From: UBA11606 sp964504305
Lineage (GTDB): Bacteria > Actinomycetota > Acidimicrobiia > Acidimicrobiales > Aldehydirespiratoraceae
Reading direction: 5' to 3'
NCBI GenBank assembly: GCA_964504305.1
Contig: CAZDEB010000005.1
Span: 151,435 to 215,434 of the forward strand
Length of the DNA stretch: 64,000 nt
Numbering within the stretch: the first letter of the stretch is position 1; each line of letters opens with the position of its first letter. Of the stretch, positions 57,807 to 64,000 are shown piece after piece. The notes beneath the pieces are model-generated. The model did no database searches, was not told the origin of the DNA, and was given only the letters and a program-made list of their open reading frames with translations. The position numbers and the translations under genes are program-made.

Positions 57807-59206
57807 TCCTCGATCGTAGAACGTCCCGCGCGGCGAGTCAGTCGGATCCCGAGCCACGCCAACAGAACCACGAATGGTACGAACGGCAACACGGCCCCGA
57901 GCACGAGCAGTAACAGACTTCCGAGCACGGCCAACGTGTGCACGCCGCCTCCGAAGGCGTCACCGAATCCCGGTAGCGCGTCGGGCGAATCGGCGATCAG
58001 ATACGACGACTGGCCCTGGCTGAACGTGGTGTCAGGGTCGTCGGCGGGGGTGGCCGTGGCCAACAAGTCGAGCTCGAGACCACGCCGGGCGTCTCGGCGA
58101 CGGATCAACCCGTCATCGACCGGCAACTCATAAGTTGCGACCAGCCGTTCGCCGGGGGCCAGCGACTCGAGCGATCCGGTGGCGATCGTGAAGTCGTTCT
58201 CTCGTAGGCGCAGAACGCTCGAGTTCAGCTTGATGTCGGTAAGGGCGACTTCGCCAGTGTTCTCCAACTCGATGCACCACACGGCATTGTCGTTGAGTTC
58301 GGTTTCGAGTTCGATCGTGCCGGGGCACGCCTCGGCCTCGCTCAGCCCGAGCCACGTCAGCAGGTCGAACCCGGCCGGCAGCGTTTGGCGTCCCGCTTGG
58401 GTGATGGTGAGAGTGATGGTCGCGAGGCTCACTTGGTCTTGCAGGGTGCGAAGCTGCCCACGCAGCGTCTCGAGGGTGGTCTCGCGGTTGAGCAGCTCTC
58501 GTTCGAGGTCGGCCACTACGTCAATGTTGGTTGCTCCGTCGAGCAAGGCCCGTAGCCGTTGCACGCTCGAAGAGGCGGTGGTGATCCGGCTCTCGAGGTC
58601 GACGATGCGTTCGGTCACATCGTCAGCGGTGATCGACTGATCAACAAGATCCCCGACCCCCGACAACTGCGAGAGCGCATCGTCGAAGTCGGCGGGCAAC
58701 ACCTTGAAGGTCAGCACGGTCCGGGGTTCGGGTTCACGAACCGTGGTTTGGCCAAACACGATCCCGCCCAAGCTCTTGACGATCTGCGCGGCTTCTCGGC
58801 CAGCGGCGTCGACGTCGCTGACCGCGACTCCGATCGTCGCCCGAAACACGATGTCGCGGCCGATGTCGGACGGCGTGAGCGCGGTTGGTACGGCCAGTCC
58901 TTCGCCGTCTTGAGCCGACTTCACCGCTTCGGCCGACGCAGCGTCGACCCCGTCGTTGTCGGCGGTTGGCTCGTCGGCAGTTGGCTCGTCGGTGGCGAGG
59001 TCGAACGCACCCGAGTCGTCGCCCGAATCTTCCGAGTCGCCAGCGAAGCTCGCAGAATCGGCAGAGTCATCGGAGCTGCCCGCGGTGCTGCTGGAATCGG
59101 AGTCAGCGCCGCAGGCCGACAGGATCAACATAAGCGAAGCGGCGAGAGCCAAAAGCGCCCGACGCCGAGCTCGGACTTTGCTGAGGGGATTGCCGAGTGT
59201 GGTCAT
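57803..59206 (-). CDS. DUF4349-domain lipoprotein with C-terminal membrane span
   Basis: 467 residues. The signal peptide ends in a lipobox, LILSAC, with the lipid-anchored Cys near residue 32. It is followed by a ~70-residue Ser/Asp/Glu-rich linker. DUF4349 starts near residue 115 (DIVFRATIGVAVSDVDAAGREAAQ, in part). It includes VLTFKVLPADFDDALSQLSG and a coiled-coil pair (RIVDLESRITTASSSVQRLR then VVADLERELLNRETTLETL), and ends in a beta segment. A hydrophobic helix near residues 430-455 (VLGSLLLLVLGAVLPFVPFV) precedes a basic cytoplasmic tail. Function of DUF4349 is unknown. The start codon abuts a hairpin that includes part of its ribosome binding site. Confidence 0.85.
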   Translation of the reverse strand: MTTLGNPLSKVRARRRALLALAASLMLILSACGADSDSSSTAGSSDDSADSASFAGDSEDSGDDSGAFDLATDEPTADEPTADNDGVDAASAEAVKSAQDGEGLAVPTALTPSDIGRDIVFRATIGVAVSDVDAAGREAAQIVKSLGGIVFGQTTVREPEPRTVLTFKVLPADFDDALSQLSGVGDLVDQSITADDVTERIVDLESRITTASSSVQRLRALLDGATNIDVVADLERELLNRETTLETLRGQLRTLQDQVSLATITLTITQAGRQTLPAGFDLLTWLGLSEAEACPGTIELETELNDNAVWCIELENTGEVALTDIKLNSSVLRLRENDFTIATGSLESLAPGERLVATYELPVDDGLIRRRDARRGLELDLLATATPADDPDTTFSQGQSSYLIADSPDALPGFGDAFGGGVHTLAVLGSLLLLVLGAVLPFVPFVVLLAWLGIRLTRRAGRSTIEE

Positions 59207-59229
59207 AATGCCTCCAGAGGTTTGGCATT
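59207..59229 (-). promoter_or_regulatory. Hairpin covering the ribosome binding site of the DUF4349 gene
   Basis: On the minus strand AATGCC and GGCATT (59224-59229 and 59207-59212 on the plus strand numbering) form a perfect 6-bp stem with an 11-nt loop, ending on the base before the ATG. The GGAGG ribosome binding site lies partly in the loop and partly in the stem, so folding could limit translation. Confidence 0.4.
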
Positions 59230-59283
59230 GTGACGCCCGCGGCGATGCCGTGGTTCCCGTGTTACGCGATTGTCACCTAACCG

Positions 59284-61056
59284 CTAAACGCCGACATATT
59301 CGTGGGTCTGGTCGTGCAGCCGGCCCGATGCCATCGAGAACACTGCGGTGCAGCTGCTCAAAGTTGCCTCTCGGTGAGCGATCATCACGACCGTTACCTC
59401 GCCTTGCAGCCCGGCGATTGTTGCGCTCACTGATCGTTCCGAATCGGCATCGAGCGCCGATGTCGGTTCGTCAAGGATCAGTAGCCGGGGTTTGCCGGCC
59501 AGAGCCCTCGCCAAGGCAATGCGCTGCTTTTGCCCCCCCGACACTCTGGTGCCGAGCGTGCCAGGATCGGTTTCGAGACCATCGGGCCAAGCCGCGGCTT
59601 CGTCCAAGATGCTGGCTTGTTCGAGGGCCTGCTCAACATCAGCGTCGCTAACCCATGGCCGATAGAAACGAACGTTGTCCACGATCGATCCCCGAATCAA
59701 CACCGGCTCTTGACGAAGGTAAGCAACAGCGTGGTTCCAATCGTCGGGGTGCACATCACGACGATCGACTCCGTCGATGAGGAACTGTCCGGTGCTCGGA
59801 GTGCGCAGGCCCAGAAAGATCTCGGCCAGCGTTGATTTGCCCGACCCGGACGGCCCGATCAGGCCCACAACCGCGCCGGCGTCGATCTTGCAGCTGACGC
59901 CGCGAAGCACATCGATGCCCGGTACGTAACCGAACTCGACGTCTCGCAGCTCGATGGCCGCGGCACCCACCCGTTCGACGCGCACCGACGCGTCAGTTGA
60001 GCCCGTCCCAACTGTGGCGGCAAGTGGCTCCAGATCCGCCTCAACCTGGTCGAGCCAAGCCGATGACTCGACCATCTGCTGCCAAGAACGTTGGGTCGCC
60101 TGGCCATAGGAGATCGACCGGAGCAGGATTAGCGCGACGGCCGCGAAGCGCGACAAATCGCTTGCGCCAGCGACGACGACCATGCTCAGCATGCCGAGAA
60201 CAAGGACGAGGCTGCTCGACTTGTAAACGGCGGTATTCAGCTTGACCAACAGCCGGGCTCGAAATCCTCGACGGGCCTGCTTGCGGTTGATTAGGTCGAT
60301 TGCCTCGGCGGCTGCTTGCTGTACTCCGAACACCTCGATTTCGCGCGCTAGTGCACTGTGTTGTTGAACTTCAGCGACGTAATCTCGACCTATCTCGGCG
60401 AGATGGGTTTGCTGGCGCCGGGACGCTTCGACGAATGGGACTGTAATTGCCAGCACGCCGGCGACTCCGGTCGCCACCAGCCCGGCCGCGAGCGGATCGA
60501 CGACGATTGCGGTAGTCATCAGGACCGAAAAGCTGAACGCGAACGCAACCATGTTGGCCAATTCAGTGACGATTCCGGTGATCTTGGAAGAGTTCGCCGT
60601 CGCCAGCTGGTTCAGAGCCGACCCTTCCAAGGGTTCTTTGGCACTCCATCCCCCACGCGAATACAAGTCAAGGATGTGGTGGCGAACTTGGTAAGCCACT
60701 CGCGCATGGAGCTTGGCATTTACGTAAGCGGCGACCGCCTCGTTGAGCGCGTACAGGCTCACGAGAACAAAACCGAGAATCAACAACGGCCGCGTTTGTT
60801 GAGGCATGAAAGATAGAACGCCGCCAAGAACCGACGTTGAATCGCTGATTTCGGTTAGCGATGTCGCAATCCAGGCGACTGTCATCAGCACTGTTCCTTC
60901 GAGAAGGCCGCTGACAATGGCGAGTAGCGAAATCGCGGCGAGACGCGAAGTGAGGGAGCCGGTGAGGCGCTCAACTCTGCGTTTGAGGCGCACCGGCCCC
61001 GTAAGTGTGCCGCGGGCGGAACCTGCGAAACGCGAGGCGATCGTGGCCCCGATCAC
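59284..61056 (-). CDS. ABC exporter with fused membrane and ATPase domains
   Basis: 590 residues from GTG 61056, which overlaps the sulfotransferase stop (GTGA); a longer frame upstream runs through the sulfotransferase gene. Six membrane helices (residues ~40-330) are of the exporter type. The nucleotide-binding domain has Walker A LIGPSGSGKSTLAE, Q-loop AYLRQEPVLIRGSI, signature RVSGGQKQRIALARAL and Walker B LLILDEPTSALDAD. Such half-transporters dimerise. Genes for two glycosyltransferases and a sulfotransferase precede it, so flipping of a lipid-linked or sulfated glycan is the likely job. The substrate is not known. Confidence 0.88.
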   Translation of the reverse strand: MIGATIASRFAGSARGTLTGPVRLKRRVERLTGSLTSRLAAISLLAIVSGLLEGTVLMTVAWIATSLTEISDSTSVLGGVLSFMPQQTRPLLILGFVLVSLYALNEAVAAYVNAKLHARVAYQVRHHILDLYSRGGWSAKEPLEGSALNQLATANSSKITGIVTELANMVAFAFSFSVLMTTAIVVDPLAAGLVATGVAGVLAITVPFVEASRRQQTHLAEIGRDYVAEVQQHSALAREIEVFGVQQAAAEAIDLINRKQARRGFRARLLVKLNTAVYKSSSLVLVLGMLSMVVVAGASDLSRFAAVALILLRSISYGQATQRSWQQMVESSAWLDQVEADLEPLAATVGTGSTDASVRVERVGAAAIELRDVEFGYVPGIDVLRGVSCKIDAGAVVGLIGPSGSGKSTLAEIFLGLRTPSTGQFLIDGVDRRDVHPDDWNHAVAYLRQEPVLIRGSIVDNVRFYRPWVSDADVEQALEQASILDEAAAWPDGLETDPGTLGTRVSGGQKQRIALARALAGKPRLLILDEPTSALDADSERSVSATIAGLQGEVTVVMIAHREATLSSCTAVFSMASGRLHDQTHEYVGV

Positions 61057-61949
61057 GTTTTGCGCCAAGCGACGGCATGCGCCTTCTGGCCGAGGCGGGT
61101 GAGTCGGGCTGAGGCAATCTTGACTGGGCCTTGATGTATGACTCTCTTGATCGACCGACGTGCTCGGTCCTGGCGATGCAGCGCGATTGTTTGGGTCGCC
61201 GAGTCGAGCTGGGGCTGCGGACCTGATTCGAACACCGAGTGAGCGCCAGCCAACGATTCGAGATGACGCCAACGAGCTGAGCCTATGGATGTAGGTGCGA
61301 CATCGGCCGCGTTGCCCAGTTTTGGGTCCAGGAGATTCGTAGCTGTCGAAATTTGAGCGTCAAGCCTGGGGTCCTCTCGCGAACCGATGAATTCGGCAAG
61401 ACCTCGAAGATGAACCTCTGGATCGCCACGGAGCTGTTCGAACGTCAGCGCGTAGACCGGCTTGCCTTGAAGGGACGCCTCGGCGGTTGCGTTATAGATC
61501 TCCCACAATGCTTCCCCGTGGGCCGCAGTCATGTGGTCGCGCCGAGCGAGCGAAGCGGCCACGTCAACGGGCGATCGACTAACGAATACGTATCGGGTCG
61601 ATTCAGGGAGCATGTCCCAGCTCTCGAGCAGCAGACACATCCGAGGGTCCTTCAACACCCATGGAGAGTCCGGGAACGCCTCCGACATGAGCTGGATCGC
61701 TTGGTCTTTCCACTTGTTGCTCGCGGCGGGACGGGTTTCGGAGGGGTAGTCCCACTTCGCCCCAGCGCTGGCGAGCAATTCGTCGTTGTGCAGAGCGATT
61801 CGTCGTGGTTCTAGATGAGCGGGGTTGTCGGGTGCAATAATTTGCTCATGCAGGTGGGGAACGGCGAGGCCGAGTGCCGACAGGCAGGCGGTCACCGCGC
61901 TGGTCCCGCTGCGGTGCATGCCGATAACAACAGTTGGGTGAAGGCTCAT
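61053..61949 (-). CDS. Sulfotransferase family protein
   Basis: 298 residues from ATG 61949, overlapping the stop of the upstream glycosyltransferase gene (ATGA). The 5'-phosphosulfate-binding loop TVVIGMHRSGTSAVTACLSA lies near residues 6-25 (in part), and the 3'-phosphate-binding segment YVFVSRSPVDVAASLARR near residue 116, both typical of PAPS-dependent sulfotransferases. PWVLKDPRMCLLLESW precedes the second. A basic C-terminal tail (RARRSIKRVIHQGPVKI) follows the domain. It probably sulfates a saccharide made by the neighbouring glycosyltransferases. Confidence 0.85.
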   Translation of the reverse strand: MSLHPTVVIGMHRSGTSAVTACLSALGLAVPHLHEQIIAPDNPAHLEPRRIALHNDELLASAGAKWDYPSETRPAASNKWKDQAIQLMSEAFPDSPWVLKDPRMCLLLESWDMLPESTRYVFVSRSPVDVAASLARRDHMTAAHGEALWEIYNATAEASLQGKPVYALTFEQLRGDPEVHLRGLAEFIGSREDPRLDAQISTATNLLDPKLGNAADVAPTSIGSARWRHLESLAGAHSVFESGPQPQLDSATQTIALHRQDRARRSIKRVIHQGPVKIASARLTRLGQKAHAVAWRKT

Positions 61950-62923
61950 CGCCGAGCCTCGCGGGCGACGCCGGTCTGATGCCATGACGGCAGATCCGTC
62001 AAGATCTGGCGCAGGATCTGGGCCCGGTTTCGTGCCGATTCTCGGGCACGGACCCGGCTCTCGGCGGATTGTTTGCCGTAACCAACGGCGACGGCTAGCG
62101 ACCTTGTCAGCGCGAAAGCTTGCTCGGCAAGGGCAGGAATCAGCGCGGCCCACCCGGACCGTTTGACTCGCAGCCGAACGGAATTGACCGCGATGAGGCG
62201 GGGGGCCAGCGGTGATGCTGAGCCGAGGCCCCAGGCCGCGGCGCGGTTATCAACGTGTACCTTCCAGCCAGCATCAGTGGCTCGAAGCCCGTAGTCAACA
62301 TCCTCTGCGTATGACGAAAAACCCTCATCGAAACACCCAACATCATCGACGCAAGCCATGCGAAGCATCATTAGTGTCCCCGAGCCCCAGACGGCGTCTT
62401 GCGACATATTCGGGTCGGTGATCATTGTCGCTCGCCGACCATCCCAGGTTCCACCGAACGTCGCGGCCGGTTCAAGAAGGTGAGGGTATGCGATGCCGAT
62501 CGACGGATCGGCGGCGAGAGACGCGTGGAGCAAGGCGAGTGTCTGCGTCTCGACGTGTGCGTCGTGCGCGGCTATTACTACTTCAGTCGCCGCGGGATAG
62601 TGGATTCGGCAGTCTGCCAGGGCCCGGTTTGCGCCGCCGGTGTAGCCGGTATTGTCTCCAGGCTCAATCAGTCGAACCGCGGCCGGGACCGAGTTCGCAT
62701 CCAGCGATGCGCTGTTGTCGATCACCCCGATTTTCACAGAGCAGCCGTTGCTGCTGTTTAGAGACTGGATAGCCGATGAGAGCCATTCGGGCGCGTTGAA
62801 GTGGATTAGGTAGACCACGACTTCGGGGACCGGTCGCTCGTGGATCTGGGTCTTGGTTTCCTCGGTCGTCTGCAATCGGTTCTCCATGATGCGCGCTGCC
62901 CCTCCAATCGGTCGCGCTGGCAT
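61946..62923 (-). CDS. Glycosyltransferase family 2
   Basis: 325 residues if it starts at ATG 62923, overlapping the stop of the previous gene (TGATG). ATG 62887, with a GGAGGGG stretch upstream, is an alternative and would give 313 residues. The GT-A fold is seen in VVVYLIHFNAPEWLSSAIQS, VKIGVIDNSA and LIEPGDNTGYTGGANRALA, with a DxD-like acidic site in IAAHDAHVE. The acceptor-side region is DEGFSSYAEDVDYGLRATDA. The pattern is that of rhamnosyl- or galactofuranosyl-type GT2 enzymes (RfbN/GlfT-like), but the sugar cannot be deduced. A basic C-terminal helix may bind the membrane. Confidence 0.85.
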   Translation of the reverse strand: MPARPIGGAARIMENRLQTTEETKTQIHERPVPEVVVYLIHFNAPEWLSSAIQSLNSSNGCSVKIGVIDNSASLDANSVPAAVRLIEPGDNTGYTGGANRALADCRIHYPAATEVVIAAHDAHVETQTLALLHASLAADPSIGIAYPHLLEPAATFGGTWDGRRATMITDPNMSQDAVWGSGTLMMLRMACVDDVGCFDEGFSSYAEDVDYGLRATDAGWKVHVDNRAAAWGLGSASPLAPRLIAVNSVRLRVKRSGWAALIPALAEQAFALTRSLAVAVGYGKQSAESRVRARESARNRAQILRQILTDLPSWHQTGVAREARR

Positions 62924-63876
62924 CAAACTGAGTTTGGGACTCGTCGACGCGGCGCTAGGGATCGAGCCGGGAGCCGCAACAGGCATTCGGCCAACCCGCG
63001 AGCGGCCCGCTTGGATGGCCGCCCGCGTAATACGTGCCACAACGCGATTCGAGCTTCTCGGCTATGGCCGTCGAGTCCATGCAAAGTGATCGCGAGGTTC
63101 TCGAGTCGCCGATAGACGACGTCGTTGAGGGTCTGGTCAGGGCCCAACAACTTTCGCAACGCCACGATCTGGCCCTGAAAAAGCGCTCCCAAATTGTCAC
63201 CCCCAGTCATTGAGGATGAGTAGCGACGCACATTGGTCACGACCCCTGGGATGTACCGGAACTCGTAATTGGCTGCCGCGACCCGCAAGATGAAGTCGAA
63301 ATCGTCGGCCATCAACGAGGTATCGAACTCTCCGATTTCGGAGAGCATGCTCCGGCGAAACATGATCATCGACATGCCGATCAGCGATTCTTCGGTAATT
63401 AAGCGTCGCAGGACTTGGCCATTGAGAGTGAGTGTTCCTGGCAACGGCAGGACCTGACCGGTCGGTCTCCCGTCAGCACTGTGAAGGCGAATGTCGGAGT
63501 AAACAAGCCCGACTGCGCATGGTGCGGAGTCCAGGGCGTTGTGCTGGCGTTGAATTCGATCGGGAGCCATCCAGTCATCGCCGTTTAGGATTGCTATGGC
63601 CGCGCCGGTTGCTTGGGCGAGCGCCTTGTTGAGGATCGCCGGCAGGCCGATATTGCTAGCAGCGGTGACGACCTGATGAGCCATAGATCGGTCAGCCAGA
63701 TCGTGTCGATGGTCGACCAGCCATTGAGAGATGGCAATCGACGTGTCATCGGTTGACGCATCATCGGTAATGATCAGTTGCACATCGGGATGGGTTTGCG
63801 CCAGGACACTATCCAGGGCGCAGCCGACCCACGCCGCTTGGTTGTAGAAGGTCACGATGACCGTGATCTGAGACAT
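62923..63876 (-). CDS. Glycosyltransferase family 2
   Basis: 317 residues from ATG 63876 with GGAGGG 10-15 nt upstream. It is a canonical GT2 domain: ITVIVTFYNQAAWVGCALDS at the start, LIITDDASTDDTS, the DxD-like AILNGDDWMAPDRIQRQH that binds the metal and nucleotide sugar, and a catalytic-base region DTSLMADDFDFILRVAAAN. The C-terminal ~90 residues are helical and basic. It is the first gene of a four-gene minus-strand operon for a presumed sulfated surface glycan. The sugar specificity is unknown. Confidence 0.9.
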   Translation of the reverse strand: MSQITVIVTFYNQAAWVGCALDSVLAQTHPDVQLIITDDASTDDTSIAISQWLVDHRHDLADRSMAHQVVTAASNIGLPAILNKALAQATGAAIAILNGDDWMAPDRIQRQHNALDSAPCAVGLVYSDIRLHSADGRPTGQVLPLPGTLTLNGQVLRRLITEESLIGMSMIMFRRSMLSEIGEFDTSLMADDFDFILRVAAANYEFRYIPGVVTNVRRYSSSMTGGDNLGALFQGQIVALRKLLGPDQTLNDVVYRRLENLAITLHGLDGHSREARIALWHVLRGRPSKRAARGLAECLLRLPARSLAPRRRVPNSV

Positions 63877-63927
63877 CCCTGTCGGCCCTCCATAGGGTGC
63901 GTCGCTGTTTCCAATCGGTTGACGCGG

Positions 63928-63972
63928 CCCAAAAACTGAGACCGGAGTGGTGCTTTTGTCCTAGTTTTTGGG
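63928..63972. repeat. 10-bp perfect inverted repeat upstream of the glycan operon
   Basis: CCCAAAAACT (63928-63937) and AGTTTTTGGG (63963-63972) are exact complements around 25 nt, 52-96 nt upstream of the first glycosyltransferase. It could be an operator, or a terminator for a gene entering from beyond the window. The rest of 63877-64000 shows no gene. Confidence 0.45.
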
Positions 63973-64000
63973 GTCGGTTTTGGTGGGGGTTGTTGGCCGG

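Noticed and set aside
1..64000. CRISPR arrays, insertion sequences, prophage, toxin-antitoxin or defence systems
   Set aside because: No regularly spaced repeats, transposase or integrase motifs, phage genes or known defence domains were seen on either strand.

Overview
The window is GC-rich bacterial DNA, densely packed with genes and rich in GTG starts and 1-4 nt stop/start overlaps. The gene content points to an actinobacterium, most likely of class Acidimicrobiia. The pointers are an MshA-like glycosyltransferase followed by a YbjN-domain gene, a rex-hemA-hemC-hemD-hemB-hemL run like the Streptomyces rex-hemACD locus, and an actinobacterial-style 14-gene nuo operon. The class assignment is inference. 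There are no rRNA or tRNA genes, CRISPR arrays, insertion sequences or prophage genes, and no gene-free stretch longer than about 270 nt.

Layout. 1-2774: end of mshA-like gene, YbjN-domain gene, proC, SAM hydroxide adenosyltransferase and a 29-aa membrane peptide. 2799-5311 (minus): CAP-domain secreted protein with an ABC ATPase/permease pair. 5445-7913: acyl-CoA ligase and a beta-propeller-like protein. 7961-13893: rex with its own predicted operator, then hemA, hemC, hemD, hemB and hemL, the C5 haem pathway from glutamyl-tRNA with no mod gaps except the tRNA synthetase and the later steps. 13898-21477: CocE-type hydrolase, YceI protein, phosphotransferase, PhyH dioxygenase, pgi and a secreted zincin. 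21479-28571: respiratory cytochrome region, with a divergent membrane cytochrome c, a membrane protein, a 2[4Fe-4S] ferredoxin, a split b6-type cytochrome b, a Rieske protein, a dihaem cytochrome c and a second membrane protein of unknown function. 28575-44507: complete nuoA-N. 44656-55272: a second complex I operon with nuoABCDHIJKLMN but no nuoEFG. 55279-56316: a MidA/NDUFAF7-type methyltransferase. 56416-59206: small protein, TetR regulator, NTF2-like protein and DUF4349 lipoprotein. 59284-63876 (minus): ABC exporter, sulfotransferase and two family 2 glycosyltransferases, apparently for a surface glycan.

How the parts fit. The central 33 kb is a respiratory island. A menaquinol-type b6/Rieske/cytochrome c complex runs into a standard NADH-type complex I after only 3 nt. 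This is followed by an 11-subunit complex I core that has no NADH-oxidising module and must take electrons from something else; the ferredoxin of the cytochrome operon is a candidate. The NADH/NAD+ sensor Rex and the haem genes lie 14 kb upstream, so haem supply and respiration may be co-regulated.

The most unusual items are the approximately 145-residue coiled-coil insertion in NuoL of operon 1, the two different complex I types side by side, the Arg/Thr difference in the two NuoD proteins at the site that NDUFAF7 methylates in mitochondria with a MidA gene directly downstream of operon 2, the repeated IPEHLL-type N-terminal peptide on two cytochrome subunits, and a long inverted repeat between nuoD and nuoE. 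All promoter, operator and hairpin calls were made by eye.
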